Positions 43,535-52,133 of a stretch of DNA of 64,000 nucleotides are shown in pieces. Position 1 is the first letter of the stretch; each line of letters starts with the position of its first letter. The position numbers and the translations under genes were made by a program. The stretch is from Streptomyces mesophilus. Its GTDB lineage: Bacteria > Actinomycetota > Actinomycetes > Streptomycetales > Streptomycetaceae. The stretch is taken from positions 62,001 through 126,000 of the forward strand of contig NZ_JAAKZW010000001.1 of NCBI RefSeq assembly GCF_011044995.1. Reading direction: 5' to 3'. Below the pieces are notes generated by a model. The model was not told where the DNA came from. It saw only the letters and a list, made by a program, of their open reading frames with translations, and ran no database searches.

Positions 43535-45258
43535 GATCCGGCTTCCTGTTCCCTCTCGGCCCGGGTCATTGCGTGCACGTCGTTCTCCTTCTCGGCGAGG
43601 GCGCGCGCCCACGCGTAGTCGGCCTTCCCGGCCGGGGAACGCCGGATCGCGGACACCCGCAGGAACGCTTTGGGGAGCTTGTAGCGGGCCAGGCGTTCGG
43701 CGGCGGCCTCACGCAGGGCTGCGTCGTCCATGTCCTCACCCGGCCCATCCAGCTGGACAAGGGCGATGACCTCCTGGCCCCAGCGGAGGCTGGGGCGGCC
43801 GACCACGAGCGCGTCGCGCACCTGCGGCTGGTTCAGGAGGGCGCGCTCGACCTCTTCGGCGTAGATCTTCTCCCCGCCGGAGTTGATGACCATCGACGCC
43901 CGCCCGTGCAGCACGAGCCGGCCGTCGGCCCGCAGGTGGGCGAGGTCGCCGGGGAGAGCCAGGCGTTCGCCCTGGACGGTGACGAACGTCGACGCCGACT
44001 TGGCGGGATCTCCCAGGTAGCCGAGAGGTATGGGGGCACGGGCTGCGAGCCAGCCGGGTTCTTCGTGCCCGGGTTCGAGTACGCGAGTGAGTTCCAGGTC
44101 GACGACGCAGGCACGCGGCAGGGGCATGAACACGCCCTCCTCGCCCACGCCTTGAGCGGTGGACAAGCCGCGGACGATGCCACCTGTCTCGGACGAACCC
44201 GCGCTGTCGGCCACGTCGGCCCCCGGGAGCGCGGCCAGAATCCGCCGCTTCGTCTCGGCGGTCAGGGGTCCGCCGCCGCTGAGCACCATGCGGACGCGGC
44301 TCATGTCGTACCCGCCTCGCTCCAGTTCGTCGGCGAGCGGGCGGGCGAACGCCTCGGCAACCAGGGGGAGCGCGTCCAAGCGCTCACGTTCGACGGTCCG
44401 GCACACGTCCGCCGCGTCGAAGCGGTGCGTCACGTCGGGGACGACCGTCGTGTCGCCGTTGGTCATCGCCCGGATGAGGTACCACCAGCCGGCGCCGTGC
44501 ATGAACGGGGCGATGCCCAAAAAGCGCTGGCCCGCTTCGGTGTTACGGACATGCTCCGCCAGGCGCGCGGGTGAATCGATCTCGGGCCGCTGCCAGCCGC
44601 CGAGCAGACCGGTCCACACATCGCCCTGCCGCCACAGCACGCCCTTCGGCATGCCGGTGGTGCCGCCCGTGTAGACCATGTAGAGGTCGTCGGGCGAGGG
44701 TTGGGGCAGGGTCACTTCGGCCGGCGCCTCGGCGAGGGCCGTCTCGTAATCCAGGGCCCCGTGCAACAGCCCGGTGGCCGAGCTGTCGGCAACCTGGAGG
44801 AGCATGGGCCGTCGGGGCAGGTCGGGGAGCACTTGCGCGAGCGTCTCGGCGAAGGCGGCGTGGTAGACGATCGCCGCCGGCGCCGCATCCCGCAGCAGCT
44901 GCCTCATCTCGTACGCGGTGTAGCGGTAGTTGACGTTGAAGGGGACGGTCCGTGCCGCGAAGGCACCGAAGGTGGCCTCCGCGTACTCATGACCGTTGTG
45001 CAGGAGCAGCGCCACATGGTTCTGGCCGGACTCGTGCCCGCGCAGTTCCTGTCGAACGCGGCGGACCCCCAGGCCGTGGGCGGCAAGCACCCGGCCGAGT
45101 CGCTCCACCCGGTCGCGGGTTTCGGCGTAGCTGCGCCGCACGGAGCGATGGACGAGGCACTCGCGGTCCGGCACCGCGTCGGCCACGGCGCGGAAGAGGT
45201 CGATGAGGGGTGACTGCATGCGGTACTCGCCCGTCATGCGCGGTTCGCTGATCAGCAT
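43531..45258 (-). CDS. Acyl-CoA synthetase (AMP-binding), copy 2
   Basis: This 575-aa ANL ligase has YTGGTTGMPKGVLWRQ, a variant A5 motif (DSAGSSETGG), INSGGEKIYAEEVE and Lys in SPAGKADYAWA. The GGTTGMPKGVLWRQGD variant is typical of FadD19/FadD17-like and FadD3-like actinobacterial ligases that activate bulky carboxylates. The start is uncertain: ATG 45258 has GAGGGG upstream, but ATG 45219 would give the common start MQSPLIDLFRAVADAVPD. It sits ten bases after the dehydrogenase gene in the leftward operon. Confidence 0.88.
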   Translation of the reverse strand: MLISEPRMTGEYRMQSPLIDLFRAVADAVPDRECLVHRSVRRSYAETRDRVERLGRVLAAHGLGVRRVRQELRGHESGQNHVALLLHNGHEYAEATFGAFAARTVPFNVNYRYTAYEMRQLLRDAAPAAIVYHAAFAETLAQVLPDLPRRPMLLQVADSSATGLLHGALDYETALAEAPAEVTLPQPSPDDLYMVYTGGTTGMPKGVLWRQGDVWTGLLGGWQRPEIDSPARLAEHVRNTEAGQRFLGIAPFMHGAGWWYLIRAMTNGDTTVVPDVTHRFDAADVCRTVERERLDALPLVAEAFARPLADELERGGYDMSRVRMVLSGGGPLTAETKRRILAALPGADVADSAGSSETGGIVRGLSTAQGVGEEGVFMPLPRACVVDLELTRVLEPGHEEPGWLAARAPIPLGYLGDPAKSASTFVTVQGERLALPGDLAHLRADGRLVLHGRASMVINSGGEKIYAEEVERALLNQPQVRDALVVGRPSLRWGQEVIALVQLDGPGEDMDDAALREAAAERLARYKLPKAFLRVSAIRRSPAGKADYAWARALAEKENDVHAMTRAEREQEAGS

Positions 45259-45267
45259 CGCAACCCC

Positions 45268-46413
45268 TCACAGTCCGAGGGACTTGGCGATGACCGTCCG
45301 CATGATCTCGCTCGATCCGGCGGCGATCCGGGACAGCCGGATGTCGGCGTACAGGCGGGCGATCGGGTACTCCAGCATGTAGCCGTAACCTCCGTGCAGT
45401 TGAAGACACTTGTCGACCACACGGCCCGCGGCCTCGCTGCTGAACAGCTTGACCATGGCCACGTCCGACACCGTGAGGGTGCCCGCGTTGTACTGGAGTA
45501 CGGCCTGGTCGACGAGGGCCTGGGCGGCCGCGATCTCCGTCGCGCAGTCGGCGAGCTGGAACTTGGTGTTCTGGAATGCGGCGACCGGCTTGCCGAAGAC
45601 CTTGCGTTCGCGGACGTAGTCCTTTGCGGCGGTGAGCGCGGCGCGGGCCGTGGCGACGGCGCCGACGGCCTGGGTCAGGCGCTCGGAGACCAGGTTGGCG
45701 GTGAGGTAGCCGAACCCCTTGCCCTCCTCTCCCAGCATGTTGGCGGCCGGGACGCGTACGTTGTCGAAGAACAGCTCGGCGGTGTCGGAGGAGCGCGTAC
45801 CGAGCTTCTCGAGCTTGCGGCCCTTGGTGAAACCGGGCATACCGTCCTCGACGACGAGCAGGCTGAGACCGTCACGCCGGTCCTCGCCGCGCGAGGTGCG
45901 GCAGGCCACCAGGACCAGATCGGCGTTGATACCGCCGGTGATGAAGGTCTTGGCTCCGTTCAACACCCAGTCCTCGCCGTCACGTTCGGCGTGCGTGGCG
46001 ATGCCGGACAGATCCGATCCAGTGCCGGGCTCGCTCATGGCGATCGAGCACATGGAGGTGGCGGCCGCGATACCGGGCAACCAGCGGCGCTTCTGCTCCT
46101 CGGTGCCCAGGCCCACATAGTACGGGGCGACGATGTTGGAATGGACGCTCAACGAGCCGAGGCTCGCGTAGGTGAGGGCGGCCTCCTCGATGAGGACCAC
46201 GTTGAAGCGGAAGTCGTCGATGCCCGCGCCGCCGTACTCGGCAGGGATGTTGAGCCCGGCGAGGCCCAGCTCGCCGAAGCGCGCGTACACCTCCTTGGGG
46301 AAGATTCCCGCGGCTTCCCACTCGGGGAGCTTCGGGGCGATCTCGGTGGTGAGGAACTTGCGGACCATCTCCCGGAAGTCCTCGTGGTCCTGCTCGAACA
46401 GGGTGCGGATCAT
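45268..46413 (-). CDS. Acyl-CoA dehydrogenase
   Basis: This 381-aa protein closely resembles the dehydrogenase at 25472 (MSEPGTGSDLSG, NGAKTFITGG, LHGGYGYMLEYPIARLYAD). Glu244 in NLVSERLT fits the isovaleryl/long-chain-type base; the MCAD position reads IAAGSSEIM. It is a full-length homotetramer-type enzyme, distinct from the alpha/beta pair downstream. It is the third gene of the leftward operon, between the thiolase and the ligase. Confidence 0.92.
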   Translation of the reverse strand: MIRTLFEQDHEDFREMVRKFLTTEIAPKLPEWEAAGIFPKEVYARFGELGLAGLNIPAEYGGAGIDDFRFNVVLIEEAALTYASLGSLSVHSNIVAPYYVGLGTEEQKRRWLPGIAAATSMCSIAMSEPGTGSDLSGIATHAERDGEDWVLNGAKTFITGGINADLVLVACRTSRGEDRRDGLSLLVVEDGMPGFTKGRKLEKLGTRSSDTAELFFDNVRVPAANMLGEEGKGFGYLTANLVSERLTQAVGAVATARAALTAAKDYVRERKVFGKPVAAFQNTKFQLADCATEIAAAQALVDQAVLQYNAGTLTVSDVAMVKLFSSEAAGRVVDKCLQLHGGYGYMLEYPIARLYADIRLSRIAAGSSEIMRTVIAKSLGL

Positions 46414-46452
46414 GGGTGGTTCCTTAGAACGGGCGGAACGGGTGGGAGGTGG

Positions 46453-47658
46453 TCACATGGAGGGTTCGGAGCCGACGACGGAGACGAAGCTGACGCAGTC
46501 GCCGGGCCGTCCGCCGAGGTTCTGGGTGAGGCCGAGCTTGCGTTCCCCGCGCGTGATGGAGGCGATCTGCCGTTCGGCCGGGGCCTCCTGCCGGAGCTGG
46601 AGCCAGCACTCGTAGAGCATCCGCAGCCCGGACGCGCCGATGGGATGGCCGAAGCTCTTGAGGCCGCCGTCGGGGTTCACGGGCAGCTCGCCGGCGAGGT
46701 CGAAGACACCGCCCATGACGTCGCGCCAGCCGGTGCCACGCGCGCTGAAGCCGAGGTCCTCCATCAGGAGCAGCTCGGTGGGCGTGAAGCAGTCGTGGAC
46801 CTCGGCGAGGGCGAACTCGGCCCGGGGGTCGGCGACTTGGGCCTCGCGATAGGCGGCCTCGGCCGAGCGGCGGACCTCCTTGATGGTGGTGAAGTCGAAG
46901 CCGGGGTCCATGGGCCCGTCGCCGGGTCCGGCGACCATCGACAGGGCCTTCACATAGATCGGCTTGTCGGTGTAGCGGTGGGCGTCCTCGGCACGCACGA
47001 TGATCGCGGCGGCCGAGCCGTCCGAGACGCCCGAGCAGTCGTGGATGCCGAGCATGCCGGCGACGCGCGGACTGTTGCGGATGACGTCCATCGGGACTTC
47101 GGAGCGGAACTGCGCGAGTTCGTTGCGGGCCCCGTTGTAGTGGTTCTTCCACGCGATGCGCGTCAGCACGTCCTTGAGGGTGGCCTCGTCGAGGCCGTGG
47201 GCCTTCATGTACGCGGGGGCCAGCATGCCGAACGCGGCCGGTGCGGTGAGCGGGACCGTGGTGCCGTCACCGGGTATGTCGGCGCGCACGAGGCCCGAGT
47301 ACCCGGAGTCCTTGAGCTTCTCCACGCCGGTCGCCATCGCGACGTCGATCGCGCCGGACGCCACGGCGTAGCAGGCGTTGCGGAAGGACTCGGAGCCGGA
47401 GGCGCAGAAGTTCTCGACGCGGGTGACCGGCTTGTAGTCGATCTTCAGGGCGCGGGAGAGCAGCTGCCCGGAGTAGCCGGAGCCCATGGTGCCGAGCCAG
47501 TAGGCGTCGACGTCGGGCAGCCGCATGCCCGCCGAGGCGAGGGCGGCGTGCGCGGCGTCGACGAGGAGGTCCTCGGCGCTCTTGTCCCAGTGCTCGCGGA
47601 ACGGCGTGCAGCCCATGCCGACGATCGCGACCTTGTCGCGGATTCCGTGTGTGGCCAT
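46453..47658 (-). CDS. Thiolase / acetyl-CoA acetyltransferase-family protein
   Basis: This 401-aa thiolase has Cys85 in VENFCASGSES, His in VHDCFTPTE and His in FGHPIGASGL, with a terminal GGRPGDCVSFV. The pattern matches thiolases that work with DUF35 partners (archaeal ACAT and actinobacterial Ltp-like enzymes). Two bases separate its ATG from the stop of the HMGCS-like/DUF35 fusion, supporting a physical complex. The role would be the final C-C cleavage of a 3-oxoacyl-CoA. Confidence 0.9.
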   Translation of the reverse strand: MATHGIRDKVAIVGMGCTPFREHWDKSAEDLLVDAAHAALASAGMRLPDVDAYWLGTMGSGYSGQLLSRALKIDYKPVTRVENFCASGSESFRNACYAVASGAIDVAMATGVEKLKDSGYSGLVRADIPGDGTTVPLTAPAAFGMLAPAYMKAHGLDEATLKDVLTRIAWKNHYNGARNELAQFRSEVPMDVIRNSPRVAGMLGIHDCSGVSDGSAAAIIVRAEDAHRYTDKPIYVKALSMVAGPGDGPMDPGFDFTTIKEVRRSAEAAYREAQVADPRAEFALAEVHDCFTPTELLLMEDLGFSARGTGWRDVMGGVFDLAGELPVNPDGGLKSFGHPIGASGLRMLYECWLQLRQEAPAERQIASITRGERKLGLTQNLGGRPGDCVSFVSVVGSEPSM

Positions 47659-47660
47659 CG

Positions 47661-49166
47661 TCAGTTCTCCTCGCCTGCGGTACGGGCGTGTTCGGTTCCG
47701 GCCTCTGCCGTACGGGACTTCGCCTGGTAGGGCGCGTCGGCGGAGCGTGCCGGGCGGGCCTTCCAGAAGTAGTTGTGGATGCCGTCGCCGGTCGTGTAGA
47801 GGCGGCGGAAGGTCATCTCCAGGCGGTCGCCGATCGCGAGCTGAGCGACGTCCGCGTCGGTGACCTCAAGGACGGCGCGGCCGCCGCCGTCGAAGTCGAG
47901 GACGGCCGCCGTCAGCGGCGGATTCAGCGAGTACGTGAGCAGGTCGGCCTGGAACGTGGCGACCGTCGCCGTGAGGTCCGAGACCTGTTCGCGTGCCATC
48001 CGGTCCACGGAGTGGCACTGCCGGCAGACGCGGATCGCGGGCAGATGGCGGGTGCCGCACTCCTCGCAGCGGGAGCCGGTCAGGCCGTACTTCCAGTGAC
48101 CGTTACGGGCGGAGGGCGGTGCGGCCGGACGGTCCGGGTCGGGGCGGCGAGGCGGCTCGCGGCGAAGGAAGCCGCGCCAGGTCAGGAAGGTCTGGTACGT
48201 CACCTCCGCTCCCTCAGCGGCCTGTTCGGCGACCGGAGCGTACGGTCGCTGCTCCCGCCAGGCGGCGAGGGCGTCTGTCGTACGGAAGACGAACGCGTCG
48301 GCGCCGTCGCCGAGGACGAGCAGCAGCACGGTCTCGTCAGGCCCGGCCTCGTCGAGAGCGGACGCGAGCAGGACGCCGGGCTGTGCGGTGCCGGTGGCGC
48401 CGATGACGCCGGCGAGGTCGTCGACGACAGTCGCGTCCTTTCCGAGGGCGCGGGTGACGGACTTGACGGCGCGGCGGTGCAGTCCGGCGACGGCGACGCG
48501 GTCGATCGCGGCCCGGTCGAGTCCGGCGTCCTTCAATGCCGCGTCGACCGCCTCGTCGGCGAGCTCCTTGTAGATGCCCTCGGCGAACCGCTCCTCCCAC
48601 AGGCGGCTGGACTGCTCGCCCTGCGGCCGCCAGCGCTCGAGGAACTCGGCGGATGCGCTGCCGCGTCCGGCGAGACGCGCGAGGACGGCGTCGCCGGTGC
48701 CGAAGAGCACGGCCGCGGCGGCGTCACCGCCGTCGCGTTCCTCGGCCGAGCCGGGCAGTCCCGTACGGATGTCGGAGAGCACGGCGAGCGAAGGACGGCC
48801 CGCGGCGGCGGAGTCGGCGGCGGCGGACAGCGCGCCCGCGCCGGAGCGGGCGGCACCCGTGAAGTCGTAGGCGGAGACGCCGCGTTCGAGGCCGAGCGCC
48901 GCGTGCACGGCGGTCGCGTTCGTCTTGTCGGTGTACGCGGGGGTGGCCGTGGCGAAGACGAGGCTCCGCGGGTCGCTGGCTCCGGCGAGGGCGCGGCGCG
49001 CGGCCTCGACGCCCATGGAGGTGCTGTCCTCGTCGTACGAGGCGACGGCGCGGGTGCCCTTGCCGCCGCCCGAGCCGAGGGCCTTGCGGATCTGTGCGCG
49101 GTCCAGCCGCCACAGCGGCAGATGGACTCCGTAGCCGGTGACACCGACGTCCGGTATCGCGGTCAT
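47661..49166 (-). CDS. HMG-CoA-synthase-like domain fused to DUF35 (Zn ribbon + OB fold)
   Basis: This 501-aa protein has a ketoacyl-synthase/HMG-CoA-synthase-like fold at residues 1-320 (GVTGYGVHLPLWRLD, FATATPAYTDKTNA). A DUF35 unit lies at 355-470: zinc-ribbon cysteines 367, 370, 381 and 384 (CEEC, CRQC) followed by an OB fold with GDRLEMTFRRLY. The usual nucleophile region reads YDFTGAARSGAGAL, without Cys, so the synthase part is probably not a condensing enzyme. ATG 49166 has GAGGAG four bases upstream. It heads the leftward operon just before the thiolase, so a scaffold or thiolase-partner role is likely. Confidence 0.85.
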   Translation of the reverse strand: MTAIPDVGVTGYGVHLPLWRLDRAQIRKALGSGGGKGTRAVASYDEDSTSMGVEAARRALAGASDPRSLVFATATPAYTDKTNATAVHAALGLERGVSAYDFTGAARSGAGALSAAADSAAAGRPSLAVLSDIRTGLPGSAEERDGGDAAAAVLFGTGDAVLARLAGRGSASAEFLERWRPQGEQSSRLWEERFAEGIYKELADEAVDAALKDAGLDRAAIDRVAVAGLHRRAVKSVTRALGKDATVVDDLAGVIGATGTAQPGVLLASALDEAGPDETVLLLVLGDGADAFVFRTTDALAAWREQRPYAPVAEQAAEGAEVTYQTFLTWRGFLRREPPRRPDPDRPAAPPSARNGHWKYGLTGSRCEECGTRHLPAIRVCRQCHSVDRMAREQVSDLTATVATFQADLLTYSLNPPLTAAVLDFDGGGRAVLEVTDADVAQLAIGDRLEMTFRRLYTTGDGIHNYFWKARPARSADAPYQAKSRTAEAGTEHARTAGEEN

Positions 49167-49187
49167 GACGCTCCTCAACGATGCAGG

Positions 49188-50108
49188 TCATGCCCGGTCC
49201 ATGTCCTCATGCGTCACCCGCACGTCGGCCGCGGCGGTGTCGGCGGCCAGCGAGACGAGAGCCAGCGCGGCGGGCGACAGGGGCCCACGGCGGTGGTACA
49301 GGAAGCAGGACCGGGTGAAGGGAAAGGCGAGCGGCCGGACCTCGGCGCCCAGGCGCTGTGCGGTCCGTGCCGCGGGAGCGGGGAGCAGCGTGGCTCCGGC
49401 TCCCGCCAGAACAAGCGGGATGATGGCGTCGCGGTGCGCGGTTTCCACGACGACGGGGGGCGGGGGCAACTGCTCGGCTGCCAGCGCCGCCGCGAACCAT
49501 ACGCGCATCGCCGACTGTTCCGGAAGCCCCTGCACGTAGTCGTGGGTCACGACCGTGTTCAAGGTCACCGGCCCGTCGGGCAGGTCCTCGGTGCCGGGCG
49601 GGAACACCGCCTGCATCGGCTGCAGGGCGAGCGGCAGCGCCTCGTGCTTGGCATACGGGGCGGGGTGATCGGTGACGAGAAGCTCCGCTTCCGCGCGGCG
49701 CAGCACCCCGAAGCCGTCCTCTCCGGCCGGCCCCTCGTGGATGGCGATGCGCACCCCGGGATAGCGGGTGCGGAAGCGGCGGACCAGCGAAAGGACCGGG
49801 TCGACGGCGTACGCGGCGACCACGGCGAGATCGACGCGCCCCGTGGCCAGGTGATCGACGTCCTGCACGGCGGCCCGCGCCACGTCGAACGAGCGCAGGG
49901 TGCGGCGGGCGGGCCCCACCAGGGCGCGCCCCGCGTGCGTGAGGCTCAGGCGGTGGCCGCGCTGGAACAGCGGCGAACCCAATTCACGCTCCAGCTCCTT
50001 GACCGACTGGGACACGGCGGGCTGGCTGATGCGCAGCTTGCGGGCGGCCGCGGAGATGCTGCCGGCCTCGACGACGGCGAGGAAGTACTGGAAGTGGCGA
50101 CGGTCCAT
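49188..50108 (-). CDS. LysR-family transcriptional regulator
   Basis: This 306-aa LTTR has an N-terminal winged HTH (residues 2-60: HFQYFLAVVEAGSISAAARK, ISQPAVSQSVKELE) and a periplasmic-binding-like effector domain from about 90. It stands 21 bases before the seven-gene operon on the same strand and is divergent from the SDR/MaoC operon, the usual arrangement for an LTTR controlling neighbours. The effector is probably a pathway CoA-ester or acid (inference). Confidence 0.9.
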   Translation of the reverse strand: MDRRHFQYFLAVVEAGSISAAARKLRISQPAVSQSVKELERELGSPLFQRGHRLSLTHAGRALVGPARRTLRSFDVARAAVQDVDHLATGRVDLAVVAAYAVDPVLSLVRRFRTRYPGVRIAIHEGPAGEDGFGVLRRAEAELLVTDHPAPYAKHEALPLALQPMQAVFPPGTEDLPDGPVTLNTVVTHDYVQGLPEQSAMRVWFAAALAAEQLPPPPVVVETAHRDAIIPLVLAGAGATLLPAPAARTAQRLGAEVRPLAFPFTRSCFLYHRRGPLSPAALALVSLAADTAAADVRVTHEDMDRA

Positions 50109-50220
50109 AGATTCTTCTTATCACCACGACAAGCAACTTCGCCGTTTACTTCTAGTCACAGATTGATCTAACTTCCCTGATAAGCGAGCTGCGCGGAGCT
50201 CGCGTCACCTTCGCCTTCGA

Positions 50221-50237
50221 AGACGAAGGATTCACAT
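50221..50237 (+). promoter_or_regulatory. Third copy of the conserved element, before the SDR operon
   Basis: AGACGAAGGATTCACAT matches 14 of 17 bases of the 35722 copy. It includes AAGGAT as a weak -10 and lies 30 bases before ATG 50267. No good -35 is seen at the expected distance, so activation by a regulator is possible. Confidence 0.5.
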
Positions 50238-50266
50238 AGTTGATCCGAAGACCAGGAGATCGAGAC

Positions 50267-51202
50267 ATGGGAACTCTGGACGGGCGCGTAGCGGTCATCA
50301 CCGGTGGTGGCCGCGGCCTGGGCCGCGAGCACGCGCTGCTGTTCGCCGCCGAGGGCGCCAAGATCGTCATCAATGACCTCGGTGGCGCGCCCGACGGCGC
50401 GGGCTCCGACATCAGCGCCGCGCAGGCCGTCGTGGACGAGATCAAGGCGCTCGGCGGCGAGGCCGTCGCGAACACGGACAGCGTCTCGGACTGGGCGGGC
50501 GCCTCCCGCCTGATCGACACCGCCGTGGAGACCTTCGGGGACCTGCACGTCGTCGTGAACAACGCGGGCATCCTGCGCGACCGAGTACTCGTGAACATGT
50601 CGGAGGAGGAGTTCGACACGGTCATCGACGTCCACCTCAAGGGCACCTTCGCGGTCGCCCGGCATGCCGCCGCCTACTGGCGCGCGCAGGCCAAGGCCGG
50701 CACGGAGACGGACCGTTCGCTCATCAACACCTCGTCGGGTTCCGGTCTGCACGGCAATCCGGGACAGGTCAACTACGCCTCCGCCAAGGCCGGCATCGCG
50801 GCCCTCACCCAGATCGCCGCGAAGGAGCTGAAGCGCTACCACGTGCGCTCCAACTGCATCGCCCCGGTGGCGCGCACCCGCCTCACCGTCGCCACACCGG
50901 GCTTCGGCGAGGTCATGACGTCGACCGAGAACGCCGCGTTCGACACCTGGCACCCCGGCAACATCTCCCCGCTCGTCGCCATGCTGGCTTCGGCCGACTG
51001 CCGCTTCTCGGGGCACGCCTTCCGGGTCTCGGGTGGTCAGGTCGGCCTGTACCAGGGCTGGACGATGGTCGACGAGGTCCGCAGTGAACAGCGTTGGACA
51101 GTCGAGGAGTTGGCGTCGGCCACGGCCCACATGCCCGCCTCCCCCGACAACACGATCCCGGGCGAGCACGTCAAGCAGTCCAGCCACCACAAGGACAACT
51201 GA
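50267..51202 (+). CDS. SDR-family (3R)-hydroxyacyl-CoA dehydrogenase-like
   Basis: This 311-aa protein has the cofactor motif TGGGRGLG (residues 12-19), NNAGILRD, catalytic Ser in NTSSGSG and Tyr-x3-Lys in NYASAKAG. The extended C-terminus and the INDLGG segment match the dehydrogenase part of peroxisomal multifunctional enzyme type 2 (HSD17B4-like) and of actinobacterial steroid enzymes. It should oxidise the (3R)-hydroxyacyl-CoA made by the MaoC pair directly downstream. ATG 50267 follows AGGAG. It is the first gene of a four-gene rightward operon. Confidence 0.88.
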   Translation: MGTLDGRVAVITGGGRGLGREHALLFAAEGAKIVINDLGGAPDGAGSDISAAQAVVDEIKALGGEAVANTDSVSDWAGASRLIDTAVETFGDLHVVVNNAGILRDRVLVNMSEEEFDTVIDVHLKGTFAVARHAAAYWRAQAKAGTETDRSLINTSSGSGLHGNPGQVNYASAKAGIAALTQIAAKELKRYHVRSNCIAPVARTRLTVATPGFGEVMTSTENAAFDTWHPGNISPLVAMLASADCRFSGHAFRVSGGQVGLYQGWTMVDEVRSEQRWTVEELASATAHMPASPDNTIPGEHVKQSSHHKDN

Positions 51203-51203
51203 C

Positions 51204-51647
51204 ATGGCACCCGACGCACCGACTCCGGTGACCTTCGAGGTGCCGGTCGAGCGCGGCAAGATCCGGGAGTTCGCCACGGCGACGCTCTCCGAGAACCCCG
51301 CGTACCGGACGGCAGACCCGGTGATCCCGCCGACGTTCCTCACCACTGCCGGATTCTTCTGGCAGTCCGCCGAGTCCAAGGCGCAGGCCCGCCACGGCCT
51401 CGACCCGCGGCGCACCCTCCACGCCGAGCAGGAGTACGTCTTCCACGGCCCGCCGCCGCGCGCCGGCCAGACTCTGACGGCCACGTCTCGAATCACCGAC
51501 CGCTACGAGAAGGAGGGCCGCCGCGGCGGCCGCCTCACCTTCGTGACGGTGGTCATGGAGTTCCGCGACGAGCACGGCACGCTCGTCGCGGAACAGAGGT
51601 CGACGGCAGTGGAGACCGCGCACGCGCCAAAGGAGAACGACCGATGA
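51204..51647 (+). CDS. FAS1-type dehydratase / MaoC N-terminal-like subunit
   Basis: This 147-aa hotdog protein has FATATLSENPAYRTADPVIPPTF, LHAEQEYVFHGPPPRAGQTL and TFVTVVMEFRDEHG. It lacks the hydratase Asp-His pair and so resembles the binding subunit of split (R)-hydratases. One base separates the upstream SDR stop from its ATG, and its TGA overlaps the next start as ATGA. It probably pairs with the following MaoC subunit. It is a second version of the split pair at 23287-24113. Confidence 0.84.
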   Translation: MAPDAPTPVTFEVPVERGKIREFATATLSENPAYRTADPVIPPTFLTTAGFFWQSAESKAQARHGLDPRRTLHAEQEYVFHGPPPRAGQTLTATSRITDRYEKEGRRGGRLTFVTVVMEFRDEHGTLVAEQRSTAVETAHAPKENDR

Positions 51648-52069
51648 CGACGGCACAGGCATCGCCCGCCGTGCGCGTGGGCGACATGGCCGAGCGCTCC
51701 TTCGGACCGCTGACGGTGACCGACATCGTGCGCTACGCGGGCGCCTCCGGGGACTTCAACCCCCTCCACCACGACGACGCGGCGGCGAAGGCGGCGGGCT
51801 TCCCGGGAGTCTTCTCCATCGGGATGTTCCAGGCCGCGCTGGTGGGCACGTTCGCCACGGACTGGCTCGGCGCCGAGACCGTGCGCCGCTTCACCACGCG
51901 GTTCAAGGAACAGGTGTGGCCGGGCGACACCCTCACCGTGGCCGGTTCGGTGACCTCGGTACGTCCGGGCGTCGAGGGCATCGCGGTCGAGGTCGATCTG
52001 GCCTGTACCCGGGACGGTGGCGGCGTCGCGATCAGCGGACGCGCCGAGTTCCTGCTGCCGAACCCGTGA
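51644..52069 (+). CDS. MaoC-like hotdog (R)-hydratase subunit
   Basis: This 141-aa protein has the motif YAGASGDFNPLHHDDAAA followed by GFPGVFSIGMF, with the Asp and His of the hydratase-2 dyad kept. With the preceding subunit it should hydrate 2-enoyl-CoA to (3R)-hydroxyacyl-CoA for the SDR at 50267. It overlaps the preceding gene and is followed after 64 bases by a DUF35 gene. Confidence 0.87.
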   Translation: MTTAQASPAVRVGDMAERSFGPLTVTDIVRYAGASGDFNPLHHDDAAAKAAGFPGVFSIGMFQAALVGTFATDWLGAETVRRFTTRFKEQVWPGDTLTVAGSVTSVRPGVEGIAVEVDLACTRDGGGVAISGRAEFLLPNP

Positions 52070-52133
52070 CCGGCGGCGTGATCGGTCGTGCGGTTGCCCG
52101 AGCAGCCGTCCGACTTCCCGGATTGGAGTAGCC

